A stretch of 64,000 nucleotides of DNA from Orobanche coerulescens (GCA_033398695.1 CM065803.1:46181501-46245500); one strand, 5' to 3'. Positions 44,105 to 54,873 are shown, numbered from the stretch's first letter. Numbers and translations are program-made. The notes: a model not told the origin generated them from the letters alone.

Positions 44105-45469
44105 ATGATGATTCATTTTGAAATGAGAATGAAACCAGAAATCCAGAGGTACATGTCCGGTTTTGAATGTACCACTCTCCGCCAATACCAGGATAAGGCG
44201 TTGGCGTATGAAATTAAAGAAGCAGCAATGGAGAAGTTTATGGAGTCGAAGAAACAGAAAGTCTCTGGTACTTTTACAGAGCACAAAAGCAGTAGGCCCC
44301 GCAAGGCCCAGACTTCTTTTTCTTTCAAGAAACCTCCGCACCCATCCAAGAACGGAAAGAATTACGGATCAGTGTCAGCCACGACGGATACAGCTAGGAA
44401 GTGTTTTAATTGTGGTCGCCCAGGCCACCTTTGGCGCGATTGTTTGCGCACCCCAGTTACATGCTTTGACTGCGGACAGGAAGGGCACCGTGCGACGTTC
44501 GCAAGGACGCCACCAAATACAAAGGAACCCGTTAAATCGGCCGATTCGAAGGAAGCTAGTATTCAACAGACGCAGCAAAGTGTTCAGATGCCTCAAAATT
44601 TTGGCCGTGGACGAGGCAGAGGACAATGGGACCAAAAGGGGACATCGAGTGCCGGATCTGTTCCCCCACGCCTGTATGAGATGAGAAGGACAGACGACCA
44701 GGATGCTGCTGTCGCATCAGGTACTGTCCAGATTCTTTCCCAACCAGTTAGCGTTTTATTCGATACAGGAGCTACGCATTCTTTTATCTCTTTGTCTTGT
44801 GTAAATCGTTTGAATATTTCTGGTTTTCATACTTGTGAACCTTATGTTGTTGGTTTACCGAGTGGAGAGAGGATTGTTGGGAACTTAGAGACTAGAGATT
44901 TTCCTGTATTATTTGGGGGTAAGAAATGGCTCTCAAACCTAATTGTGATAGAAATGCAAGGAGATGACCTAATACTCGGAGACGATTGGCTTAATCGATA
45001 TGGAGCAATTGTGAATTACCGAAGGAGGAATATTTCGCTAATCGCTTATGATGGCTCCGAAGTACTGTTTGAAGGATGGAAACCAGGAAGCTCAGGAAAG
45101 TTGATCAAAGCAATGAAAGCTGTCAAATTGTTGAAACAGGGCTATATCGGGTACTGGTGTTATGCAATGAAGAAAGAAGATGAAATTGTGGAACTTCCAT
45201 CCATTCCTATTGTGAACGAATTTCCAGATGTATTTCCTGACGAGTTGCCTGGACTACCTCCACGACGGAAAGTAGAATTCACGATTGAGCTAGAACCCGG
45301 AGCTACACCAATTTCTAAGGCACCGTATCGCATGGCACCTACGGAGATGTACGAACTGAAGAAGCAACTCGAAGAATTACTGGACAAAGGCTATATTCAC
45401 CAAGCGTTTCACCCCGGGAGCACCGGTTCTTTTGTTCGAAAGAAGGATGGATCGCTTATTGTGTATTGA
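44105..45469 (+). pseudogene. Element C gag C-terminus, zinc knuckles, protease and RT start
   Basis: Continuation after a frameshift. The first part is the end of the Gag core (MSGFECTTLRQYQDKALAYE). Two zinc knuckles follow: CFNCGRPGHLWRDC intact, and CFDCGQEGHRATFA, whose last Cys is missing. A Gly/Arg-rich linker (FGRGRGRGQWD) precedes the aspartic protease with catalytic FDTGATHSFIS at about 44758-44790 and DLILGDDWLNRYGA. The protease-RT linker [20 protein letters not shown] is intact, and RT starts with [21 protein letters not shown] before the frame is lost at about 45400, where a conserved Pro-Trp-Gly stretch reads as CCCCGGG. Confidence 0.9.
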
Positions 45470-46117
45470 TTAGAGAGTGAACAAGATGATGATTAAGAAC
45501 AAGTATCCGTTGCCACGGATTGATGATCTGTTTGACCCGATTGCAAGGAGCAATGTTTTCAAAAATCGATCTAAGATCGGGATACCATCACCGAGGATTA
45601 AGGAATCGATGTTCCAAAGTCGCATTTAGAACTCGCTACGGACACTATGAGTTTATAGTGATGCCATTTGGACTCACTAATGCGCTTTGTATTCATGCGC
45701 TTGATGAACCGAGTGTTCATCGAATATTTGGATAAATTTGTGGTCGTGTTCATTGATGATATTACGGTATATTCTAAGAATCCGGAAGAACATGCGCAAC
45801 ATTTGCGGATTGTATTGGAACTTTTGAGAAGCGAGCAATTGTACGCCAAACTTTCCAAGTGTGAATTCTGCTAAAAGAAGTAATGTTCCTCGGCCATGTG
45901 GTGTCACCAAGGAGTCCGAGTAGATCCTCGAAGATCGAAGCAATTATGGATTGGAAGCCTCAAAGAATGTAAAAGAAGTCCAAGTTTCTTAGGACTCGCT
46001 GGGTATTATCGTCGGTTCGTGGAAGGGTTTTCCAAAATTTCCGCCCACTTACTCGACTCCTTGAAAACTCAAAAGTTTGAATGGAATGAGTTGTGTCGAT
46101 TAGCTTTGATGAATTGA
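45470..46117 (+). pseudogene. Element C reverse transcriptase, fragmented
   Basis: RT core in several frames: [11 protein letters not shown] (about 45505), [12 protein letters not shown] (45560), [19 protein letters not shown] (45627), the catalytic FIDDITVYS (45752) where relatives have FIDDILVYS, KLSKCEF (45852), then [19 protein letters not shown] (45988). At least four single-base losses or gains separate the pieces. The distances between motifs equal those in element A within a few bases, so the gene lost little sequence overall. Confidence 0.85.
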
Positions 46118-46629
46118 AGAAGAGACTGGCGACGGCACCGATTCTATCACTTCCGCAGGAACGGAGGATTTATAGTTCTGATGATGCTTCGAACCAAGGA
46201 CTTGGGTGCGTATTGATGCAGAATGATAAGGTGATCGCTTATGCGTCGCGACAGCTGAAACCTTATGAAGTAAATTACCCAACACATGATTTGGAGCTAG
46301 CAGCAGTGGTTTTTGCTTTGAAGATCTGGAGACATTATCTGTACGGGACTCACTGTCAGATCTTTACGGATCATAAGAGTCTCAAGTACATATTCAGTCA
46401 GAAAGAGTTGAACATGCGACAAAGAAGATGGTTAGAGCTGATCAAGGACTATGACTTGGAGATTTTATATCATCCAGGCAAAGCGAATGTAGTGGCCGAT
46501 GCACTTAGCCGCAAGCCTGTCTCTATTCAGATGCTGGAGACACTGACCTCCCAACTTAGCCTTCAACGAGAGATGATTCGTGAAGGAATCAAGTGTGGTT
46601 ACAAAGAGTCCAAGGACAATCAGGCGTGA
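46093..46629 (+). pseudogene. Element C RNase H
   Basis: Open 178-codon stretch with [19 protein letters not shown] (catalytic region), [59 protein letters not shown] and [15 protein letters not shown]. This region is intact where element A has its frame break (after LELA). It runs on into the linker before integrase and stops at 46627. Confidence 0.88.
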
Positions 46630-46884
46630 TGGAGATAACTTCATCATTAACCAAGAAATCAAATCCAGACAGCGGATGATCCTCTAATGATTCGGTACGT
46701 GATGAAGTAATCAAGGGAAAGGCCCGGATTCCTAGTTCATGATGATGGAATTTTGAAATTTCGAACCGACTCTGCGTTCCCGATATCGATATTCAAAGCA
46801 GACGATTATGAAGGAAGCTCACGATTCACCCTATTCTATCCACCTGGCACCAAGAAATGTATAAGGACTTGAAGCAAAATTTCC

Positions 46885-47514
46885 GTGGGGCAACATGAAG
46901 AAAGATGTAGCGGACTATGTTTCAAATGCTTGACTTGTCGGCGAGTTAAGATCGAGCATCAACGGCCTGCCGGAATGTTGAAGCCACTCCCGATTCCTGA
47001 ATGGAAGTGGGAGGACATATCGATGGACTTTATCACTAATATGCCGAGAACCAGGACAGGAATGAACATGATTTGGGTGATAGTTGATCGTTTAACCAAA
47101 TCAGCTCATTTTCTAGGCATTAAGGATACATGGGGACCAGAGAAGTTGGCACGAGTATTTATTTCAGAGATAGTTCGATTACATGGTACGCCGAAGACCA
47201 TTGTTTCTGATCGAGACGGCCGTTTTGTGTCTCACTTTTGGAAAGCAGTTCATAAGGCCTTGGGGACCGAATTGAACTTCAGTACAGCTTATCACCCGCA
47301 GACTGACGGACAATCGGAAAGAACTATACAAACGGTGGAAGACATGCTAAGGGCCTGCGCCTTAGATTGGTCAACTGATTGGGAAATTCATCTACCGTTG
47401 ATTGAATTTACCTACAACAATAGTTGGCATGCTTCCATTAAGATGGCACCGTTTGAGGCATTATACGGGAGGAGATGCAGATCGCCTATCTTTGGGACGA
47501 TTCATCGGACTTGA
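46885..47514 (+). pseudogene. Element C integrase
   Basis: HHCC-domain end ([14 protein letters not shown]) and complete catalytic core: [40 protein letters not shown] and [19 protein letters not shown] hold the D, D and E residues. [20 protein letters not shown] follows before the frame breaks at about 47495. The histidine part of the zinc domain lies upstream (about 46810-46885) in another frame. The SDRDGRF motif is normal here, unlike in element A. Confidence 0.9.
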
Positions 47515-48048
47515 TCGAACAGAGAACTGAGTTGATCGCACAGACTCGAGAGAAGATAGCCTTGATTCGTGAAAGGTTGACCGCCCAGTCGCCAGAATCT
47601 TACGCAGACGTCGTCGCCCTTTGGAGTTCAAGATTGGAGACCACGTACTTTTAAAGGTTTCACCTACTGGGGATATTCCGTTTAAGGAAAGGAAAGCTAA
47701 GTCCGAGATATATCGGACCATTTGAGATCCTTGAGAGAGTTGGAGAGTTGGCATATAGATTAGCATTGCCACCGTCATTGTGCCATGTACATAACGTGTT
47801 CCACGTATCCCAATTACGGAGGTATATACCAGATCGATCATATCATTGATTTCGGCGAGATCGAAGTCGCGCAGGATGGGACGTTTGAAGAAAGACTGGT
47901 CAAGATACTCGAGAGTCGAGTTAAGCAGTTGAGAAACAAACCCATCGTTTTAGTCAAAGTTCAATGGTCACGCCATGGAGTGGAAGAAGCCACATGGGAA
48001 ACGGAAGATGGCATGAAGTCCAGATATCCCGAGTTATTTTCGTCTTGA
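47515..48048 (+). pseudogene. Element C integrase C-terminus and chromodomain-like tail
   Basis: GPF/GPY region ([20 protein letters not shown]) at about 47706-47765 and [12 protein letters not shown] near 47790, then an open stretch 47785-48048 with RVKQLRNKPIVLVKVQWSRH and [20 protein letters not shown], the chromodomain-like end also seen in element A. Small frameshifts separate the parts. The stop at 48046-48048 precedes the polypurine run. Confidence 0.87.
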
Positions 48049-48082
48049 GTTTCGGGACGAAACTCCTTTTAGTAGGAGAGTA

Positions 48083-50524
48083 TGTAATAACCGGATTTAT
48101 TACGTGTATTTCATCCGTACTTTGAACCTCGTAGTATTTTGGGAATGATGATATTGATAATGGAGTATGATCATTATCCTATTTGTATCCTTATTCATGG
48201 GTGTGGTAACATATAAATTTTCCTCCATGCATATACGTGATAACGACGTTAAGAGTGTAACTTAACGCACGTCTGTTAATGTTAACGTCGCTACGGATGA
48301 AGCGTAGCGTGCGTAATGCGGTCAATTATTGGATGGGCCGGCTAGCACATGGAGTACATGGTGGTGGGCTCGACCAAGATACCCACCGCATTCGCACGGC
48401 ATGAATCGACACCTTTAAGTCAACGGCTTAACGACGTTATGAACATTGTGTAGCGTCGCAAACTATATGGGTTACGACGTAACGCGTTTAGTATAGCGTC
48501 GTAATGAAGTTCGTAAATCGACGATGAACTATTTTGGCGATAACGCACGTTATGAAGTAGCCCTAGCGCACGTAACACTCGAAAGTTATAAAAGGAGCAG
48601 CACCCCAATTCATTTCAACTCGTCCTTTTGCTCCTAAACTTCATCATATTCGTCCCGAAGATTTCCACCTCTTTTAACACCTTTATATCAATTGTTATCG
48701 AATCATTGAGCTTGTATGACACTACTTGATCATTGAAGACAACTTATATTGACTTTGGAGTAGAAATCATCGCGAGTCGGGCGTTGAAGCAACCGAGTTG
48801 GATTTTTACTTAGAGTCTCAAGATTATCTTCCTCTTAAGGTATGTTATACTACTTCCAATCTTGAAGTTATGTTGATTAAAGATGATATGATCGCATTAC
48901 CAAGAACAGAGATCACTTTGACGACATATGCGACCTAGTATCATATTTAAACTATAATGATCGAACTATTATGGTGTAGAACACCGTAGTTGAACCTGGT
49001 TATGACATAGATGAGGTTAGTTAATTATTAACCGTATCAAATGTTATCGTCATGTTGATTGTAAAATGAGTGTCAATTTCCACTTTTATCAATGGATTTT
49101 GGAAAGAATCATCATAGTTGTAATCTTGCTTGCATAGATGAATAAGTAGTTCGCCATCGGTATAAGCCTGGATTTAATGACGATATTAGATCAATTACAT
49201 CAACCTTAGACCAACCGAACCTTGTATGAGTATTTCGATCAAGATTGAAAATAGTATTACGATGATATCCGTATCCTTGAAATTGAAGATATTAATCCGA
49301 AGATCATTCATGAGTATGATATATATTTGAAGGTATACTAGATTACTCACTAAGAATTTCGTAATACTTCGTCACTAATCGAGCCAGTCATCCGTCCAGT
49401 GAGAAACTGACATGCATGATTAACGTACGTTAAGTTTGGTTACTAACGTACGTTATATGACGCGTTGTTAACGACGCCACGTTGATGCGTAACGCACGTT
49501 ACACTATCAGACGACTGATCAGAGAGGAACTGTTGGTATATGTTTAGCGTACGCTATACTTCATAGTTTACGTTTGCTAACGAATAAGTTTAACGTACGT
49601 TACAGAGGACATGTAACGTACGTTATTCAAGTCAGACAGTTTCGTTTTATAGACTCTCAACCGTAATTCGGATTGTTAGATGTTCGTTCGACCTAAGGTG
49701 AATTCCATGTTATTTCTCTTATTTAAGGTTCGAACTTTGCTACGTGATTGATCGGGAGGGGCAACCTTCGAGCGTTTCGTTCTCATGGAAGTATTATTCT
49801 TGTCTTCGAACCGAGGCAAGTATTCTAATTAGAAATGTTTATATTATGACAATGTGATTGTATCATGTAAATATGTAGTGATTATATGTCCACCATGTGT
49901 TGATCCGACGGGAATCATCATGGGAATCTATAGTGTGTCTTATTGGATCGTTGGACAGGTAGTTCCACCATGTGTTGGTCCGACGGGATCATCATGGGAA
50001 TCTATAGCTGTGTGCGCTGGATCGTTGGAATACCATCAGTATGTTGAAACTGTTATGATATGATATGTGTTGTGGATATTCTCGTTGGAGAAACTTATAT
50101 GATATAATTGTTGATTATATCACTGTTGTATGATTATTGTACTTGTACTAGCATCGTTGTGCTAACCCCTTCGGGGGTGCACATTTTGTTTGTTCAGGAT
50201 CCAGGAGAGCGGGGAAACAACCACTGGAAATGCATGACGACGAGGGTGCAAAGTGATGTTCCTACGGTTTATCATTCTGTTATTTGTTGGATATTTCAAT
50301 AAGTACTCGAGTACGTCGTCCGTTTATAATGTTGGGATTTTAATGATGTAATAAATTTTCATTGGATATTTGTATTTCGATTTTTGAACCAGACGGTTGT
50401 ATTTTACTTCAGTAATTTCATAAAGCGGTACCTGTTATTGTCTTTTCTTTTAATCAGCCTTGTAAATCCTTATGTAAAGGATTTACGGCGCTGTAATATT
50501 CCTGAATACATCGGGGGTGTTACA
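48083..50524 (+). repeat. Element C 3' LTR
   Basis: 2442 bp, TGTAATAACCGG to GGGGGTGTTACA, preceded by purine tract AGTAGGAGAGTA. Palindrome cluster 1 is degraded here (for example AACGACGTT for AACGTACGTT near 48244) while cluster 2 (49420-49630) is intact, the reverse of the 5' LTR. Confidence 0.95.
49420..49630. repeat. Palindrome cluster 2 in element C LTR
   Basis: TTAACGTACGTTAA-type copies at 49421, 49445, 49493, 49546, 49587 and 49613, about 850 bp downstream of the TATA box and followed by TTTTATAGA near 49646. It could be a second regulatory block or a duplicate of cluster 1. Confidence 0.7.
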
Positions 50525-50721
50525 GAATCAAGAGAAAGAATTGATCCTAACTCCCTTAGTAGATAAAAGAGATAGAAACAATAAACTCTCTGAACAACAT
50601 ATGTTATACCACATTACAAAGATCACTCAAGAACACAAGTGTGTTCTTCACACAAAAAGAAAAGTTTTCAAAAAATGGAAAATTATAAGATGAATGATGA
50701 ATGATGAAGAATCTAAGGGGT

Positions 50722-50729
50722 CTATTTAT
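50722..50729 (-). promoter_or_regulatory. TATA box of element D 5' LTR
   Basis: Minus-strand TATAAATAGA about 130 bp downstream of the palindrome block in element direction. Insertion of element C lies downstream of it, so transcripts starting here would run into C before reaching the D cargo. Confidence 0.6.
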
Positions 50730-50857
50730 ACACCTAAAGTCATCTAATAGCTCCAAAACTCCAGCACTATTACATTAGATCGGATCAATGTCAGCCATCC
50801 CCCCAATAATACACAAAAAGTATAAAAAATTAGACAAATCATAGCAATCTGTCAAGA

Positions 50858-50937
50858 GTTACGGCCGTAACATTCAGGAGTTACGGCCGTAACAAGGGTG
50901 ACTTACGGCTGTAACTCCTGAATGTTACGGCCGTAAC
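50858..50937. repeat. GTTACGGCCGTAAC palindromes forming a 36-bp inverted repeat
   Basis: Four copies of GTTACGGCCGTAAC (50858, 50880, 50903 with one change, 50924). Copies 1-2 and 3-4 form a near-perfect 36-bp inverted repeat with an 8-bp loop (AAGGGTGA), including ATTCAGGAG / CTCCTGAAT between palindromes. The counterpart at 36150-36230 is damaged. Confidence 0.9.
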
Positions 50938-51312
50938 TTGGCTTCGTAAATTTGTTCACTGTTGCTTTGAAAGTTACGTTTTCAGCCCAGAATTTCTCAG
51001 ACTTTGCGTTTTTGCCCCAGATCTTCTTTGGATGATAACTTTTGATATATAACTCTGATTTTGAATCCGGAAAGACTGCCGAATTCGTCTCGGAAAGCCC
51101 TACAACATGAATATATCAAATATCAATAAATAGAATATTTATTAAACATGTTGTTTCTTGAGTAATTCAGTTATTTAATCCGATCATCATCCGATAAAAA
51201 TAAAATTATTAAAACTAATAAATTAAAAGCAAAAAACGAGTAGACTAGCTCAATTATGGGTGAATTTTATCGATACAAACCATGGATAAGTGTACAAAAA
51301 TGACACTTATCA

Positions 51313-51399
51313 CAGAGCTTTTGATTAGGGAGCTTGCTCGGAAGCACCCTTCAGTTTCTTCCGGTAGGAGGACTAGTATGCCGGTTTGTTCTGAGGGAC
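51313..51399 (+). pseudogene. Element B internal 2 gag, short middle piece
   Basis: Continues gag after the CAGAG duplication of element D (LLIRELARKHPSVSS-type reading, as in internal 1 at 28930) and ends GGGAC at the insertion of element E. Confidence 0.85.
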
Positions 51400-52398
51400 T
51401 GATGCGACCCCCACACGACACGCTATGGTAACCGACACCGCTAGATGAATTCGTTCCCAGGATGTTTCCAAAATAAGCAAAATGGGGCTTTACTTCCAAA
51501 CCTCTACGTGACACGCCGTAGCAACTCGGAAGGGGTGGAATATAAATACTAACAAGATTGCACTTGATAAGTATATAAATCACACAAGGGATGTTTTGGA
51601 GACACACTCAACAAAACAAGAAAGCACTCACAAAGGTTTGTTAATACAAACACTCTCAAATTCATAAAATCTTTGGTGCCCTCTTACAATGAAACTTCAA
51701 GGCTATTTATAGCCAAAATCTTACACCTAACTCTAGTGTGAACAAGGAAATAACTAGAAACCTACAAAATAGAAAAATCAATATTAAAAGATCCTAAAAT
51801 CTGATACAAAGTCAGTCAACATATGTTTAGGGGACAAAATATCAAAGACCAAAACAAGGACAACAAGTCACCATAAATCCAATGCTGTCTATTTTATCAT
51901 TTCTGAGCTCCAATGTCTCCGAATTTGGTCCTATGGTCTGAACAATATTTGTAGCTCTCTTTCTTAGCTTTCCATAGACACCTGAATCACCTGAATCGGA
52001 TTTCGTACGAGTAAGTTATGGCCAAAATACGAGACTGCCGTGTGTCAGTCTTACGCGCGGGAATTTGCATCCTTGTTTGTTTGTTCGTCTTTTCCGATCG
52101 TCTTAGACATTAATATTACACGACTCGATTATGTACAACTCAAAATATAAAAATACAACTCAAGAAATACAATTCAAATTAAAATACACCAAGATAAAAT
52201 AAACGAAAAACTTATTGTTCGACAACTTCGACACTACTCACGAATTTGTTGTCTTTGATAACATAGTTATTTTTAAACATATCAATGACGAGTGTCGATA
52301 AATTATTTTAGAACTTCTTTGATCGAGACCTCGTTATTGGTCTAGTCGGCATGCTCAAGTCCTCATCCGGGTTCGTCATAATATCTTGATTCACATCA
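51400..52398 (-). repeat. Element E 3' LTR
   Basis: 999 bp, plus-strand ends TGATGCGACC and TTCACATCA. Contains a minus-strand TATAAATA (51704-51711). Its first 91 bp in element direction (52398-52308) are also the end of the polyprotein ORF. No palindrome cluster like those of A-D. Confidence 0.95.
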
Positions 52399-52850
52399 TT
52401 CCCCCGTTCCTCAAAAGGATTCGTATTGTCGTTAATCCGCTCTAAGATCTGGAATGGTCCATCTCCCCTTGGCATTAGCTTTGATTTTCTTTGAATGGGA
52501 AATCGTTCTTTCCTCAAATGAACCCAAACCCAATCACCTAGTTCAAAGAGTACTTGTTTGCGTCCCTTGTTTTTCATTCTTGCATTGTGTTCGTTGCGCT
52601 TCTCAATTTGTTCACGAACTTTGGCATGTAATTGCTTCACCATCTATGCCTTTTTCTTGCCATCAAGGTTACTCCTGTCATCTATTGGAATAGGCAACAA
52701 GTCTAAAGGAGTTATTGGATTAAAACCATACACGATTTCAAATGGCGAAAATGTCGTAGTAGAATGTACGGTTCGATTATAGGCAAACTCGATAAATGGT
52801 AAAGATGTTTCCCAATTTTTCAAATTTTTGTTAACAATAGTTCGCAACAA
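52308..52850 (-). pseudogene. Element E integrase C-terminus, extending into the LTR, with internal deletion
   Basis: Two open pieces. The upstream one (52850-52644) has [20 protein letters not shown] and [19 protein letters not shown], the end of the integrase core. The downstream one (52643-52308) has KQVLFELGDWVWVHLRKERF and MPRGDGPFQILERINDN, then jumps to TNPFEERGNDVNQD. In related elements about 30 residues lie between, so a small in-frame deletion at about 52427 is likely. The last 30 codons (from VNQD, ending RSRSKKF) lie inside the 3' LTR. A basic C-terminus encoded partly by the LTR is a feature reported for CRM elements, where it is linked to targeting. Confidence 0.85.
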
Positions 52851-52866
52851 TTGACCAAGCGTTCGG

Positions 52867-53388
52867 TTAACAACCTCGGTTTGACCATCTTTGGGGATGA
52901 CATGTTGTAGAATAAAGCAATTTCGTCCCCAATTTTGCCCATAAGACTCTCCAAAAATGACTCAAAAATTTGGTATCTCTATCGGATACGATGCTTTTGG
53001 GCATACCATGCAAACGAACAATTTCTTTGAAAAATAGATTAGCAATATGTGTGGCGTCGTCCGTTTTATGACATGCAATGAAGTGTGCCATTTTGCTAAA
53101 TCTATCAACTACAACAAAAATGGAGTCACAACCGGATTTCGCCCTGGGTAATCCTAATACAAAGTCCATAGAAAGATCAACCCAAGGTTCGGAAGGTACC
53201 GGAAGTGGCATATACAAACCATGCGGCAACACTCGTGATTTTGCTTTCCTACAAACAATGCATGAATTTACAACTTTAAAAACATCATGTTTTATTTTTG
53301 GCCAAAAGAAATGTTCATGCAATATTTCGTAAGTTTTAGCAATCCCAAAATGTCCCATTAGACCTCCACTATGTGCTTCTCTTACCAA
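52867..53388 (-). pseudogene. Element E integrase
   Basis: HHCC zinc domain ([17 protein letters not shown] ... CIVCRKAKS) and catalytic core ([53 protein letters not shown]). The frame is lost at CHPQ, just before the Asp-Gly-Gln-Thr-Glu motif: two bases appear missing at about 52893 and the Glu-bearing motif is readable in the next frame. Confidence 0.9.
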
Positions 53389-53391
53389 TAA

Positions 53392-54189
53392 TTATCGTGT
53401 TGAACAAAAAGGAATGCAAAGTTTATTTTCACGGAACAAGAATCCATTATCCCGATAAAATTTTTCTACTCCTTTTTTCTCGCAAGCGACAAAAATATCG
53501 TGGAAATCTTTATCCCCCTCATATGCTTCTTTCAATAAATCAAATCCCAAAAGTTTACAAGAAAGTGTATTGAGTAATACATACCTTCTTGACAAAGCGT
53601 CGGCGACAATGTTTTCCTTACCTTGTTTGTATTTGATGATGTAAGGAAAGGATTCAATTTCCTCTAACCACTTGGCATGTCTCTTGCTCAATTTACCCTG
53701 CCCTTTGAGATGCTTTAAGGATTCATGATCGGTATGAATCACGAACTCCTTAGGCCATAGGTAGTGTTGCCACGTACGTAGGGCTCGAACCAAAGCATAC
53801 AATTCCTTGTCATAGGTCGGGTAATTCAATGTAGCTCCTCCAAGTTTCTCACTAAAATAGGCTATCGGCCTTTTTCCCTGCATTAATACTGCTCCTATTC
53901 CTACTCCTGAAGCATCACACTCAATTTCAAAAGTGTTAGAAAAATTAGGTAATGCTAAGACAGGTGCGGTGCACAATTTATCTTTCAGAGTGTTAAATGC
54001 TTTTTCTTGTTCATTTCTCCAATTAAACTTAGCATGTTTCTTGACAAGTTCGTTTAATGGGGCTGCAATTGTGCTAAAATCTTTTACGAAGCGTCGGTAA
54101 AACCCTGCTAGGCCATGGAAACTTCTTACCTCGGATGCGTTCATTTGGCCTAGGCCATTCTCGGATAGCCTTAACCTTTTCTTCATCAA
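53392..54189 (-). pseudogene. Element E RT thumb and RNase H
   Basis: Open 265-codon stretch: [38 protein letters not shown] (RNase H start), [40 protein letters not shown] and [17 protein letters not shown]. It continues into the pre-integrase linker and loses frame at 53392. Separated from the RT palm by a one-base shift and from integrase by another. Confidence 0.9.
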
Positions 54190-54192
54190 CTT

Positions 54193-54873
54193 TTATGCCA
54201 CAAGACTAACGACATATCCAAGAAAAATAACTTCATTCATGCAAAAAGTACATTTCTTAAGACTAGCATATAATTGTTCCCTTCTCAAGGTAATTAAAGC
54301 TAATCTTAAATGTTCAACATGTTCTTCAACATTTTTGCTGTAAATGAGTATATCATCAAAGTATACAACAACGAATTTTCCGATGTATGCACGTAAAACA
54401 TGATTCATTAATCTCATAAAAGTACTTGGTGCGTTCGTTAGTCCAAAGGGCATTACCAACCATTCGTATAATCCGTATTTAGTTTTGAAAGCCATTTTCC
54501 ATTCATCTCCTTCTTTCATACGAATTTGGTGATATCCTTTCATTAGGTCGATTTTAGTGAAAACACATGAACCATGTAATTCATCTAACATATCATCTAA
54601 CCTTGGAATAGGGTGTCGATACTTAACCGTGATATTGTTTACCGCTCGGCAATCGGTGCACATTCTCCACGTTCCATCTTTCTTTGGCACGACGATCACA
54701 GGAACGACACAAGGACTTAGACTCTCCCGGATATACCCAAGACTTAACAACTCCTCGACTTGTCTTTGGATTTCATTGGTCTCTTCGGGGTTGTGTCGGT
54801 ATGCCGGTCTATTTGGAATGACCGCTCCGGGCACAAAGTCTATTTGATGTTCAATCCCTCGGATTGGTGGCAA
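54193..54873 (-). pseudogene. Element E reverse transcriptase palm and fingers
   Basis: Motifs [80 protein letters not shown], and the catalytic [17 protein letters not shown]. All catalytic Asp residues are present. The frame starts at the protease-RT junction (overlapping the gag-protease ORF in another frame) and ends after [13 protein letters not shown], where a shift breaks it. Confidence 0.92.

Larger units (their letters stand above)
40754..50524 (+). mobile_element. Element C: Tekay-like Ty3/gypsy chromovirus
   Basis: Complete LTR retrotransposon inserted in the 5' LTR of element D. Target duplication GAATA/GAATC (40749-40753 and 50525-50529); the empty site in the other D LTR reads GAATC. 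LTRs of 2455 and 2442 bp, Met-tRNA primer site, gag, protease, RT, RNase H, integrase and chromodomain-like end, all plus strand. Gag is different from that of A and B, so this is a separate family. The coding region is broken by many one- or two-base losses and there is an N at 43867. Comparison of the LTRs shows the same type of loss, so part of the damage may be technical. Confidence 0.93.
35016..51312 (-). mobile_element. Element D: LTR retroelement carrying a LOG-like gene, no gag-pol
   Basis: Bounded by a perfect 5-bp target duplication CAGAG (35011-35015 and 51313-51317). LTR ends are TGACACGC and ACTTATCA on the plus strand, i.e. TGATAAGTGT...GCGTGTCA in element direction. Removing element C from the right LTR leaves LTRs of 1580 and about 1584 bp and an internal region of 3357 bp (36596-39952). 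The primer site is of the tRNA-Asp type used by Athila/Tat-like gypsy elements. The internal region has no recognisable gag, protease, RT or integrase. Instead it holds a cysteine-rich ORF and a LOG-like gene, both in the element's own direction, followed by a long non-coding 3' zone with tandem repeats. It must depend on enzymes supplied in trans. Confidence 0.92.
50530..51312 (-). repeat. Element D 5' LTR, distal part
   Basis: Completes the LTR interrupted by element C and matches 35813-36595. It carries the intact palindrome block (50858-50937) and a minus-strand TATA box (50722-50729, TATAAATA), so this is the promoter-bearing 5' LTR of element D, now separated from its internal region by 9.8 kb. 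Confidence 0.93.
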
